This document shows positions 8,749 through 21,193 of a stretch of 64,000 nt of DNA, piece by piece. This DNA comes from Euonymus europaeus (Eukaryota; Streptophyta; Magnoliopsida; Celastrales; Celastraceae). The notes under the pieces were generated by a model, which had not been told where the DNA came from, did no database searches, and saw only the letters and a program-made list of their open reading frames with translations. A program made the translations under genes and the position numbers. The stretch is from contig OY756961.1 of NCBI GenBank assembly GCA_963580455.1, positions 13,125,001 to 13,189,000 on the forward strand, written 5' to 3'. How positions within the stretch are numbered: position 1 is the stretch's first letter; each line of letters starts with the position of its first letter.

Positions 8749-11611
8749 ATTTGTCATAGAAAGTTGGTGTTTTGGCATCAATATAATGTAGGAAGCTTAT
8801 ACTCGTAAAATTTAACATAGAAGAACAATAAAAAAGTCTATCCCGAGCAACTTTCATATTCCGAAGTTGCTCAACTCTCTCTAAGGAAGAGCTTTTAACG
8901 GTTTTGTCCATTTGTCATAGAAAGTTGGTGTTTTGGCATCCATATAATGTAGGAAGCTTATACTCGTAAAATTTCACATAGAAGAACAATAAAAAGTCTA
9001 TCCCGAGCAACTTTGATAGTCCGAAGTTGCTCAACTCTCTCTATGGAGGAGCTTTTAACGGTTTTATCCATTAGTCATAGAAAGTTGGTGTTTTGGCATC
9101 GAAATAATGTAGGAAGCTTATACTCGTAAAAGTTGACATAGAAGAACAATAAAAAGTGAACACCGAGCAACTTTGATGGTCCGAAGTTGCTCAACTCTCA
9201 CTATGGAGGAGTTTTTAACGGTTTTATCCATTTGTCATAGAAAGTTGTTGTTTTGGAATCCAAATAATGTAGGAAGCTTATACTCGTAAAATTTGACATA
9301 GAAGAACAATAAAAAGTCTATCCCGAAAACCTTTGATAGTTCGGACTTGCTCAACTCTCTCTATGGAGGAGCTTTTAACGGTTTTATCTATTTGTCATAG
9401 AAAGTTGGTCTTTTGGAATCGAAATAATGTAGGAAACTTATACTCGTAAAAGTTGACATAGAAGAACAATAAACAGTCTACCCCGAGCAACTTTGATCGT
9501 CCGAAGTTGCTCAACTCTCTCTATGGAGGAGCTTTTAACGGTTTTGTCTATTTGTCATAGAAAATTGGTGTTTTGGAATCTAGGAAGCTTATACTCGTAA
9601 AATTTGACATAGAAGAACAATAAAAAGTCTATCCCGAGCAACTTTGATGGTCCGAAGTTGCTCAACTCTCTCTATGGAGGAGCTCTTAACGGTTTTGTCT
9701 ATTTGTCATAGAAAGTTGGTGTTTTGGAATCTAGGAAGCTTATACTCGTAAAATTTGACATAGAAGAACAATAAAAAGTCTATCCCGAGCAACTTTGATG
9801 GTCCGAAGTTGCTCAACTCTCTCTATGGAGGAGCTCTTAACGGTTTTGTCTATTTGTCATAGAAAGTTGGTGTTTTGGCATCGAAATAATCTATGAAGCT
9901 TATACCCGTAAAATTTGACATATGAGAACAATACAAAATGTACACCGAACAACTTTGATGGTCCGAAGTCGCTGAATTTTCTCTATGGAGGAGCTTTTAA
10001 CGGTTTTGTCCATTTGTCATATAAAGTTGGTGTTTTGGCATCGAAATAATCTAGGAAGCTTATACTCGTAAAAGTTGACAAAGAAGAACAATAAAAAGTA
10101 TATCCCGAGCAACTTTGATAGTCCGAAGTTGCTCAACTCTCTCTATGGAGGAGCTCTTAACGGTTTTGTCCATTTGTCATAGAAAGTTGGTGTTTTGGCA
10201 TCGAAGTAATGTAGGAAGCTTATACTCGTAAAAGTTGACAAAGAAGAACAATAAAAAGTATATCTCGAGCAACTTTGATAGTCCGAAGTTGCTCAACTCT
10301 CTCTATGGAGTAGCTCTTAACGGTTTTGTCCATTTGTCATAGAAAGTTGGTGTTTTGGCATCGAAGTAATGTAGGAAGCTTATACTCGTAAAAGTTGACA
10401 AAGAAGAACAATAAAAAGTATATCACGAGCAACTTTGATAGTCCGAAGTTGCTCAACTCTCTCTATGGAGGAGCTTTTAACGGTTTTGTAAATTTGTCAT
10501 AGAAAGTTGGTGTTTTGGAATCGAAATAATCTAGGAAGCTTATACTCGTAAGACTTGACATAGAAGAACAATAAAAAGTCTATCCCGAGCAACTTTGATG
10601 GTCCGAAGTTGCTCAACTCTCTCTATGGAGGAGCTTTTAACGGTTTTGTCTATTTGTCATAGAAAGTTGGTGTTTTGGCATCAATATAATGTAGGAAGCT
10701 TATACTCGTAAAACTTGACATAGAAGAACAATAAAAAGTATATCCCGAGCAACTTTGATAGTCCGAAGTTGCTCAACTCTCTCTATGGAGGTGCTTTTAA
10801 CGGTTTTGTAAATTTGTCATAGAAAATTGGTGTTTTGGCATCGAAATAATCTAGGAAGCTTATACTCGTAAAACTTGACATAGAAGAACAATAAAAAGTC
10901 TATCACGAGCAACTTTGATGGTCCGAAGTTGCTCAACTCTCTCTATGGAGGAGCTTTTAACGGTTTTGTCTATTTGTCATAGAAAGTTGGTGTTTTGGCA
11001 TCAATATAATGTAGGAAGCTTATACTCGTAAAATTTCACATAGAAGAACAATAAAAAGTCTATCCCGAGCAACTTTGATAGTCCGAAGTTGCTCAACTCT
11101 CTCTATGGAGGAGCTTTTAACGGTTTTGTCCATTAGTCATAGAAAGTTGGTGTTTTGGCATCGAAATAATGTAGGAAGCTTATAATCGTAAAAGTTCACA
11201 TAGAAGAACAATAAAAAGTGAACACCGAGCAACTTTGATGGTCCGAAGTTGCTCAACTCTCACTATGGAGGAGTTTTTAACGGTTTTATCCATTTGTCAT
11301 AGAAAGTTGTTGTTTTGGAATCCAAATAATGTAGGAAGCTTATACTCGTAAAATTTGACATAGAAGAACAATAAAAAGTCTATCCCGAGAACCTTTGATA
11401 GTTCGGAGTTGCTCAACTCTCTCTATGGAGGAGCTTTTAACGGTTTTATCTATTTGTCATAGAAAGTTGGTGTTTTGGAATCGAAATAATGTAGGAAGCT
11501 TATACTCGTAAAAGTTGACATAGAAGAACAATAAACAGTCTACCCCGAGCAACTTTGATCGTCCGAAGTTGCTCAACTCTCTCTATGGAGGAGCTTTTAA
11601 CGGTTTTGTCT
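8749..11611 (+). repeat. Mixed block with D-D doublet and F/L/M/N runs
   Basis: Order is F 8749 (161 bp), G 8910, L' 9070, M 9230, N 9390, D 9550, D 9701, E 9852, A 10012, B 10172, B 10332, C 10492, F-like chimera 10652, C 10812, F 10972, L' 11132, M 11292, N 11452. L' M N D E A B B C F therefore occurs nearly twice. Compared with 33.8-34.9 kb, this block contains 1,911 extra bp (12 monomers, one of them short) between the D at 9701 and the D at 11612. Confidence 0.8.
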
Positions 11612-14162
11612 ATTTGTCATAGAAAGTTGGTGTTTTGGAATCTAGGAAGCTTATACTCGTAAAATTTGACATAGAAGAACAATAAATAGTCTATCCCGAG
11701 CAACTTTGATGGTCCGAAGTTGCTCAACTCTCTCTATGGAGGAGCTCTTAACGGTTTTTTCTATTTGTCATAGAAAGTTGGTGTTTTGGCATCGAAATAA
11801 TCTATGAAGCTTATACCCGTAAAATTTGACATATGAGAACAATACAAAATGTACACCGAACAACTTTGACGGTCCGAAGTCGCTGAATTTTCTCTATGGA
11901 GGAGCTTTTAACGGTTTTGTCCATTTGTCATAGAAAGTTGGTGTTTTGGCATCGAAATAATCTAGGAAGCTTATACTCGTAAAAGTTGACAAAGAAGAAC
12001 AATAAAAAGTATATCCCGAGCAACTTTGATAGTCCGAAGTTGCTCAACTCTCTCTATGGAGGAGCTCTTAACGGTTTTCTCCATTTGTCATAGAAAGTTG
12101 GTGTTTTGGCATCGAAGTAATGTAGGAAGCTTATACTCGTAAAAGTTGACAAAGAAGAACAATAAAAAGTATATCTCGAGCAACTTTGATAGTCCGAAGT
12201 TGCTCAACTCTCTCTATGGAGGAGCTCTTAACGGTTTTGTCCATTTGTCATAGAAAGTTGTTGTTTTGGCATCGAAGTAATGTAGGAAGCTTATACTCGT
12301 AAAAGTTGACAAAGAAGAACAATAAAAAGTATATCACGAGCAACTTTGAAAGTCCGAAGTTGCTCAACTCTCTCTATGGAGGAGCTTTTAACGGTTTTGT
12401 AAATTTGTCATAGAAAGTTGGTGTTTTGGCATCGAAATAATCTAGGAAGCTTATACTCGTAAAACTTGACATAGAAGAACAATAAAAAGTCTATCCCGAG
12501 CAACTTTGATGGTCCGAAGTTGCTCAACTCTCTCTATGGAGGAGCTTTTAACGGTTTTGTCTATTTGTCATAGAAAGTTGGTGTTTTGGCATCAATATAA
12601 TGTAGCAAGCTTATACTCGTAAAATTTGACATAGAAGAACAATAAAAAGTCTATCACGAGCAACTTTCATAGTCCGAAGTTGCTCAACTCTCTCTATGGA
12701 GGAGCTTTTAACGGTTTTGTCCATTTGTCAAAGAAAGTTGGTATTTTAACATCGAAATAATCTAGGAAGCTTATACTCATAAAATTTGACATATAAGAAC
12801 AATAAAAAGTGTACACCGAGCAACTTTGATGGTCCGAAGTTGCTCAACTCTCTCTATGGAGGAGCTTTTAACGGTTTTCTTCATTTGTCATAGAAAGTTG
12901 GTGTTTTGGCATCGAAATAATCTAGGAAGCTTATACTCTTAAAACTTGAAATAGAAGAACAAGAAAAAGTCAATCCCGAGAACCTTTGATAGTTCGGAGT
13001 TGCTCAACTCTCTCTATGGAGGAGCTTTTAACGGTTTTATCTATTTGTCATAGAAAGTTGGTGTTTTGGCATCGAAATACTGTAGGAAGCTTATACTCGT
13101 AAAATTTGACATAGAAGAACAATAAAAATTGTACAACGAGCAACTTTGATGATCCAAAGTCGCTCAACACTCTCTATTGAAGAGCTTTTAACGGTTTTGT
13201 CCATTTGTCAAGAAAGTTGGTGTTTTGGCATCAAAATAATGTAGGAAGCTTATACTCGTAAAAGTTGACATAGAAGAACAATAAAAAGTCTATCCCGAGC
13301 AACTTTGATAGTCCGAAGTTGCTCAACTCTCTCTATGGAGGAGCTTTTAACGGTTTTGTCCATTAGTCGTAGAAAGTTGGTGTTTTGGCATCGAAATAAT
13401 GTAGGAAGCTTATACTCGTAAAAGTTGACATAGAAGAACAATAAAAAGTCAACACCGAGCAACTTTGATGGTCCGAAGTTGCTCAACTCTCACTATGGAG
13501 GACTCTTTTAACTGTTTTATCCATTTGTCATAGAAAGTTGGTGTTTTGGAATCCAAATAATGTAGGAAGCTTATACTCGTAAAACTTGAAATAGAAGAAC
13601 AAGAAAAAGTCTATCCCGAGCAACTTTCATAGTCCGAAGTTGCTCAACTCTCTCTATGGAGGAGCTTTTAACGGTTTTGTCCATTTGTCATAGAAAGTTG
13701 GTGTTTTGGCATCGAAATAATGTAGGAAGCTTATACTCGTAAAAGTTGACATAGAAGAACAATAAAAAGTCAACACCGAGCAACTCTGATGGTCCGAAGT
13801 TGCTCAACTCTCACTATGGAGGAGTTTTTAACGGTTTTATCCATTTGTCATAGAAAGTTGGTGTTTTGGAATCCAAATAAAGTAGGAAGCTTATACTCGT
13901 AAAATTTGACATAGAAGAACAATAAAAAGTCTATCCCGAGAACCTTTGATAGTTCGGAGTTGCTCAACTCTCTCTATGGAGGAGCTTTTAACGGTTTTAT
14001 CTATTTGTCATAGAAAGTTGGTGTTTTGGAATCGAAATAATGTAGGAAGCTTATACTCGTAAAAGTTGACATAGAAGAACAATATACAGTCTACCCCGAG
14101 CAACTTTGATCGTCCGAAGTTGCTCAACTCTCTCTATGGAGGAGCTTTTAACCGTTTTGTCT
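11612..14162 (+). repeat. Complete 16-mer HOR copy (2,551 bp)
   Basis: Order is D 11612, E 11763, A 11923, B 12083, B 12243, C 12403, F 12563, H 12723, I 12883, J 13043, K 13203, L 13362, M 13523, L' 13683, M 13843, N 14003. K is 159 bp because GTCATAGAAAG reads GTCAAGAAAG; L is 161 bp. The order is the same as in the 16-mers at 34770, 37321 and 44976. Confidence 0.88.
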
Positions 14163-15113
14163 ATTTGTCATAGAAAGTTGGTGTTTTGGAATCTAGGAAG
14201 CTTATACTCGTAAAATTTGACATAGAAGAACAATAAAAAGTCTATCCCGAGCAACTTTGATGGTCCGAAGTTGCTCAACTCTCTCTATGGAGGAGCTCTT
14301 AACGGTTTTTTCTATTTGTCATAGAAAGTTGGTGTTTTGGCATCGAAATAATCTATGAAGCTTATACCCGTAAAATTTGACATATGAGAACAATACAAAA
14401 TGTACACCGAACAACTTTGACGGTCCGAAGTCGCTGAATTTTCTCAATGGAGGAGCTTTTAACGGTTTTGTCCATTTTTCATAGAAAGTTGGTGTTTTGG
14501 CATCGAAATAATCTAGGAAGCTTGTACTCGTAAAAGTTGAAAAAGAAGAACAATAAAAAGTATATCCCGAGCAACTTTGATAGTCCGAAGTTGCTCAACT
14601 CTCTCTATGGAGGAGCTCTTAACGGTTTTGTCCATTTGTCATAGAAAGTTGGTGTTTTGGCATCGAAGTAATGTAGGAAGCTTATACTCGTAAAAGTTGA
14701 CAAAGAAGAACAATAAAAAGTATATCTCGAGCAACTTTGGTAGTCCGAAGTTGCTCAACTCTCTCTATGGAGGAACTTTTAACGGTTTTGTCCATTTGTC
14801 ATAGAAAGTTGGTGTTTTGGCATCGAAGTAATGTAGGAAGCTTATACTCGTAAAAGTTGACAAAGAAGAACAGTAAAAAGTATATCACGAGCAACTTTGA
14901 TAGTCCGAAGTTGCTCAACTCTCTCTATGGAGGAGCTTTTAACGGTTTTTTAAATTTGTCATAGAAAGTTGGTGTTTTGGCATCGAAATAATGTAGGAAG
15001 CTTATACTCGTAAAATTTGACATAGAAGAACAATAAAAAGTCTATCCCGAGCAACTTTCATAGTCCGAAGTTGCTCAACTCTCTCTAAGGAGGAGCTTTT
15101 AACGGTTTTGTCC
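14163..15113 (+). repeat. Start of a further 16-mer HOR, interrupted by a C/F chimera
   Basis: D 14163, E 14314, A 14474, B 14634 and B 14794 match 37321, 37472, 37632, 37792 and 37952 at a constant offset of 23,158 bp. At 14954 the next monomer starts like C (TTTTTTAAATTTG) but continues as an F-type copy (AATGTAGG, CTTTCATAG, CTCTAAGGAGG), and the HOR order is lost. A similar chimera lies at 20081. Confidence 0.8.
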
Positions 15114-17529
15114 ATTTGTCATAGAAAGTTGGTGTTTTGGCATCAATATAATGTAGGAAGCTTATTATACTCGTAAAATTTGACATAGAAGAAAAATAAA
15201 AAGTCTATCCCGAGCAACTTTCATAGTCCGAAGTTGCTCAACTCTCTCTATGGAGGAGCTTTTAACGGTTTTGTCCATTTGTCAAAGAAAGTTGGTGTTT
15301 TAACATCGAAATAATCTAGGAAGCTTATACTCATAAAATTTTTTACATATAGGAACAATAAAAAGTGTACACCGAGCAACTTTGATGGTCCGAAGTTGCT
15401 CAACTCTCTCTATGGAGGAGCTTTTAACGGTTTTCTTCATTTGTCATAGAAAGTTGGTGTTTTTGCATCGAAATAATCTAGGAAGCTTATACACATAAAA
15501 TTTGACATATAAGAACAATAAAAAGTGTACACCGAGCAAGTTTGATGGTCTGAAGTTGCTCAACTCTCTCTATGGAGGAGCTTTTAACGGTTTTGTAAAT
15601 TTGTCATAGAAAGTTGGTGTTTTGGCATCGAAGTAATGTAGGAAGCTTATACTCGTAAAAGTTGACAAAGAAGAACAATAAAAAGTATATCCCGAGCAAC
15701 TTTGATAGTCCGAAGTTGCTCAACTCTCTCTATGGAGGAGCTTTTAACGGTTTTGTCCATTTGCCATAAAAAGTTGATGTTTTGGCATCGAAATAATGTA
15801 GGAAGCTTATACTCGTAAAATTTGACATAGAAGAACAATAAAAAGTCTATCCCGAGCAACTTTCATAGTCCGAAGTTGCTCAACTCTCTCTATGGAGGAG
15901 CTTTTAACGGTTTTGTCCATTTGTCATAGAAAGTTGGTGTTTTGGCATCAATATAATGTAGGAAGCTTATTATACTCGTAAAATTTGACATAGAAGAACA
16001 ATAAAAAGTCTATCACGAGCAACTTTTACAGTCCGAAGTTGCTCAACTCTCTCTAAGGAGGAGCTTTTAACGGTTTTCTCCATTTGTCATAGAAAGTTGG
16101 TGTTTTTGCATCGAAATAATCTAGGCAGCTTATACTCGTAAAACTTGACATAGAAGAACAATAAAAAGTCTATCCCGAGCAACTTTGATAGTTCGGAGTT
16201 GCTCAACTCTCTCTATGGAGGAGCTTTTAACGGTTTTGTAAATTTGTCATAGAAAGTTGTTGTTTTGGCATCAATATAATGTAGGAAGCATATACTCGTA
16301 AAATTTGACATAGAAGAACAATAAAAAGTCTATCCCGAGCAACTTTCATAGTCCGAAGTTGCTCAACTCTCTCTAAGGAGGAGCTTTTAACGGTTTTGTC
16401 CATTTGTCATAGAAAGTTGGTGTTTTGGCATCAATATAATGTAGGAAGCTTATTATACTCGTAAAATTTGACATAGAAGAAAAATAAAAAGTCTATCCCG
16501 AGCAACTTTCATAGTCCGAAGTTGCTCAACTCTCTCTATGGAGGAGCTTTTAACGGTTTTGTCCATTTGTCAAAGAAAGTTGGTGTTTTAACATCGAAAT
16601 AATCTAGGAAGCTTATACTCATAAAATTTTTTACATATAGGAACAATAAAAAGTGTACACCGAGCAACTTTGATGGTCCGAAGTTGCTCAACTCTCTCTA
16701 TGGAGGAGCTTTTAACGGTTTTCTTCATTTGTCATAGAAAGTTGGTGTTTTTGCATCGAAATAATCTAGGAAGCTTATACACATAAAATTTGACATATAA
16801 GAACAATAAAAAGTGTACACCGAGCAAGTTTGATGGTCTGAAGTTGCTCAACTCTCTCTATGGAGGAGCTTTTAACGGTTTTGTAAATTTGTCATAGAAA
16901 GTTGGTGTTTTGGCATCGAAGTAATGTAGGAAGCTTATACTCGTAAAAGTTGACAAAGAAGAACAATAAAAAGTATATCCCGAGCAACTTTGATAGTCCG
17001 AAGTTGCTCAACTCTCTCTATGGAGGAGCTTTTAACGGTTTTGTCCATTTGCCATAAAAAGTTGATGTTTTGGCATCGAAATAATGTAGGAAGCTTATAC
17101 TCGTAAAATTTGACATAGAAGAACAATAAAAAGTCTATCCCGAGCAACTTTCATAGTCCGAAGTTGCTCAACTCTCTCTATGGAGGAGCTTTTAACGGTT
17201 TTGTCCATTTGTCATAGAAAGTTGGTGTTTTGGCATCAATATAATGTAGGAAGCTTATTATACTCGTAAAATTTGACATAGAAGAACAATAAAAAGTCTA
17301 TCACGAGCAACTTTTACAGTCCGAAGTTGCTCAACTCTCTCTAAGGAGGAGCTTTTAACGGTTTTCTCCATTTGTCATAGAAAGTTGGTGTTTTTGCATC
17401 GAAATAATCTAGGCAGCTTATACTCGTAAAACTTGACATAGAAGAACAATAAAAAGTCTATCCCGAGCAACTTTGATAGTTCGGAGTTGCTCAACTCTCT
17501 CTATGGAGGAGCTTTTAACGGTTTTGTAA
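15114..17529 (+). repeat. Tandem 8-mer of 1,288 bp, one full and one 7-monomer copy
   Basis: Copy 1 starts: F 15114 (163 bp, CTTATTATACTC), H 15277 (162 bp, AAATTTTTTACATAT), I/H-like 15439, B 15599, P 15759, F 15919 (163 bp), I-like 16082, F 16242. Copy 2 starts: 16402, 16565, 16727, 16887, 17047, 17207, 17370. Lengths add to exactly 1,288 bp. Private indels and substitutions (GAAAAATAAAAAG, GCCATAAAAAGTTGATG, GAGCAAGTTTG) agree in both copies, so the duplication is recent. Confidence 0.9.
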
Positions 17530-18640
17530 ATTTGTCATAGAAAGTTGGTGTTTTGAAATCTAGGAAGCTTATACTCGTAAAATTTGACATAGAAGAACAA
17601 TAAAAAGTCTATCCCCAGCAACTTTGATAGTCCGAAGTTGCTCAACTCTCTCTATAGAGGAGCTCTTAACGGTTTTGTCCATTTGTCATAGAAAGTTGGT
17701 GTTTTGGCATCGAAGTAATGTAAGAAGCTTATACTCGTAAAAGTTGACAAAGAAGAACAATAAAAAGTATATCCCGAGCAACTTTGATAGTCCGAAGTTG
17801 CTCAACTCTCTCTATTGAGGAGCTCTTAACGGTTTTGTCCATTTGTCATAGAAAGTTGATGTTTTGGCATCGAAATAATCTAGTAAGCTTATACTCGTAA
17901 AACTTGACATAGAAGAACAATAAAAAGTGTATCCCAAGCAACTTTGATGGTCCGAAGTTGCTCAACTCTCTCTATGGAGGAGATTTTAACGGTTTTGTCT
18001 ATTTGTCATAGAAAGTTGGTGTTTTGGCATCAATATAATGTAGGAAGCTTATACTCGTAAAATTTGACATAGAAGAACAATAAAAAGTCTATCCCGAGCA
18101 ACTTTCATAGTCCGAAGTTGCTCAACTCTCTCTTTGGAGGAGCTTTTAACGGTTTTGTCCATTTGTCAAAGAAAGTTGGTGTTTTAACATCGAAATAATC
18201 TAGGAAGCTTATACTCATAAAATTTGACATATAGGAACAATAAAAAGTGTACACCGAGCAACTTTGATGGTCCGAAGTTGCTCAACTCTCTCTATGGAGG
18301 AGCTATTGACGGTTTTCTTCATTTGTCATAGAAAGTTGGTGTTTTGGCATCGAAATAATCTAGGAAGCTTATACTCTTAAAACTTGAAATAGAAGAACAA
18401 GAAAAAGTCTATCCCGAGAACCTTTGATAGTTCGGAGTTGCTCAACTCTCTCTATGGAGGAGCTTTTAACGGTTTTATCTATTTGTCATAGAAAGTTGGT
18501 GTTTTGGCATCGAAATAATATAGGAAGCTTATACTCGTAAAATTTGACATAGAAGAACAATAAAAATTGTACACCGAGCAACTTTGATGATCCAAAGTCG
18601 CTCAACACTCTCTATTGAAGAGCTTTTAACGGTTTTGTCC
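17530..18640 (+). repeat. D B Q F H I J block preceding the 9-mer
   Basis: Starts: D 17530, B 17681, Q 17841, F 18001, H 18161, I 18321, J 18481. The D copy reads GTTTTGAAATCTAGG and TATCCCCAGC, and carries GATAGTCC and CTCTATAGAGG as in B at 21034, so its right half looks B-like. B Q F H I J is a shortened version of the 9-mer seen further on, lacking G H G. Confidence 0.75.
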
Positions 18641-19760
18641 ATTTGTCATAGAAAGTTGGTGTTTTGGCATCGAAGTAATGTAGGAAGCTTATACTCGTAA
18701 AAGTTGACAAAGAAGAACAATAAAAAGTATATCCCGAGCAACTTTGATAGTCCGAAGTTGCTCAACTCTCTCTATGGAGGAGCTCTTAACGGTTTTGTCC
18801 ATTTGTCATAGAAAGTTGATGTTTTGGCATCGAAATAATCTAGTAAGCTTATACTCGTAAAACTTGACATAGAAGAACAATAAAAAGTGTATCCCGAGCA
18901 ACTTTGATGGTCCGAAGTTGCTCAACTCTCTCTATGGAGGAGCTTTTAACGGTTTTGTCTATTTGTCATAGAAAGTTGGTGTTTTGGCATCAATATAATG
19001 TAGGAAGCTTATACTCGTAAAATTTGACATAGAAGAACAATAAAAAGTCTATCCCGAGCAACTTTCATAGTCCGAAGTTGCTCAACTCTCTCTAAGGAGG
19101 AGCTTTTAACGGTTTTGTCCATTTGTCATAGAAAGTTGGTGTTTTGGCATCCATATAATGTAGGAAGCTTATACTCGTAAAATTTCACATAGAAGAACAA
19201 TAAAAAGTCTATCCCGAGCAACTTTCATAGTCCGAAGTTGCTCAACTCTCTCTTTGGAGGAGCTTTTAACGGTTTTGTCCATTTGTCAAAGAAAGTTGGT
19301 GTTTTAACATCGAAATAATCTAGGAAGCTTATACTCATAAAATTTGACATATAGGAACAATAAAAAGTGTACACCGAGCAACTTTGATGGTCCGAAGTTG
19401 CTCAACTCTCTCTATGGAGGAGCTATTAACGGTTTTCTTCATTTGTCATAGAAAGTCGGTGTTTTGGCATCCATATAATGTAGGAAGCTTATACTCGTAA
19501 AATTTCACATAGAAGAACAATAAAAAGTCTATCCCGAGCAACTTTCATAGTCCGAAGTTGCTCAACTCTCTCTTTGGAGGAGCTTTTAACGGTTTTGTCC
19601 ATTTGTCAAAGAAAATTGATGTTTTAACATCGAAATAATCTAGGAAGCTTATACTCATAAAATTTGACATATAGGAACAATAAAAAGTGTACACCGAGCA
19701 ACTTTGATGGTCCGAAGTTGCTCAACTCTCTCTATGGAGGAGCTATTAACGGTTTTCTTC
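18641..19760 (+). repeat. Partial 9-mer copy B Q F G H G H (1,120 bp)
   Basis: Starts: B 18641, Q 18801, F 18961, G 19121, H 19281, G 19441, H 19601. The G at 19441 has the private GAAAGTCGGTG that also marks the second G of the later copies (21994, 23434). The I and J monomers that complete the 9-mer are missing; B copies at 19761 and 19921 follow. Confidence 0.83.
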
Positions 19761-21193
19761 ATTTGTCATAGAAAGTTGGTGTTTTGGCATCGAAGTAATG
19801 TAGGAAGCTTATACTCGTAAAAGTTGACAAAGAAGAACACTAAAAAGTATATCTCGAGCAACTTTGATAGTCCGAAGTTGCTCAACTCTCTCTATGGAGG
19901 AGCTTTTAACGGTTTTGTCCATTTGTCATAGAAAGTTGTTGTTTTGGCATCGAAGTAATGTAGGAAGCTTATACTCGTAAAAGTTGACAAAGAAGAACAA
20001 TAAAAAGTATATCACGAGCAACTTTGATAGTCCGAAGTTGCTCAACTCTCTCTATGGAGGAGCTTTTAACGGTTTTTTAAATTTGTCATAGAAAGTTGGT
20101 GTTTTGGCATCGAAATAATGTAGGAAGCTTATACTCGTAAAATTTTACATAGAAGAACAATAAAAAGTCTATCCCGAGCAACTTTCATAGTCCGAAGTTG
20201 CTCAACTCTCTCTATCGAGGAGCTTTTAACGGTTTTGTCCATTTGTCATAGAAAGTTGGTGTTTTGGCATCAATATAATCTAGGAAGCTTATTATACTCG
20301 TAAAATTTGACATAGAAGAACAATAAAAAGTCTATCACGAGCAACTTTTATAGTCCGAAGTTGCTCAACTCTCTCAAAGGAGGAGTTTTAACGGTTTTCT
20401 CCATTTGTCATAGAAAGTTGGTGTTTTTGCATCGAAATAATCTAGGCAGCTTATACTCGTAAAACTTGACATAGAAGAACAATAAAAAGTCTATCCCGAG
20501 CAACTTTGATAGTTCGGAGTTGCTCAACTCTCTCTATGGAGGAGCTTTTAACGGTTTTGTAAATTTGTCATAGAAAGTTGGTGTTTTGGAATCTAGGAAG
20601 CTTATACTCGTAAAATTTGACATAGAAGAACAATAAAAAGTCTATCCCGAGCAACTTTGATGATCCGAAGTTGCTCAACTCTCTCTATGGAGGAGCTCTT
20701 AACGGTTTTGTCTATTTGTCATAGAAAGTTGGTGTTTTGGCATCGAAATAATCTATGAAGCTTATACCCGTAAAATTTGACATATGAGAACAATACAAAA
20801 TGTACACCGAACAACTTTGATGGTCCGAAGTCGCTGAATTTTCTCTATAGAGGAGCTTTTAACGGTTTTGTCCATTTGTCATAGAAAATTGGTGTTTCGG
20901 CATCGAAATAATCTAGGAAGCTTATACTCGTAAAAGTTGACAAAGAAAAACAATAAAAAGTATATCCCGCGCAACTTTGATAGTCGGAAGTTGCTCAACT
21001 CTCTCTATGGAGGAGCTCTTAACGGTTTTGTCAATTTGTCATAGAAAGTTGGTGTTTTGGCATCGAAGTAATGTAGGAAGCTTATACTCGTAAAACTTGA
21101 CAAAGAAGAACAATAAAAAGTATATCCCCAGCAACTTTGATAGTCCGAAGTTGCTCAACTCTCTCTATAGAGGAGCTCTTAACGGTTTTGTCC
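19761..21193 (+). repeat. Mixed block with chimeric C/F, 3-bp-insertion F, D and E
   Basis: Starts: B 19761, B 19921, C/F chimera 20081, F 20241 (CTTATTATACTC), I-like 20403, D 20563, E 20714, A 20874, B 21034. The chimera, F and I-like monomers resemble 14954, 15919 and 16082, so this block shares ancestry with the 8-mer region 5 kb upstream. F at 20241 is one base shorter than the usual 163 bp because it ends in GAGTTTTAACGG. Confidence 0.75.

Noticed and set aside
13250..13486. Short open frames of 70-78 codons on the minus strand (also 15647, 16935, 24444, 27486, 29523, 36409, 38960, 40029, 44073, 45132, 46615, 47684)
   Set aside because: Each covers about one and a half satellite monomers, and the translated text is just the repeat read in successive frames. 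Frames reopen at HOR spacing (2,551, 1,288, 3,042 bp) because the DNA is repeated, and no frame stays open for two full monomers. No protein family is recognisable.
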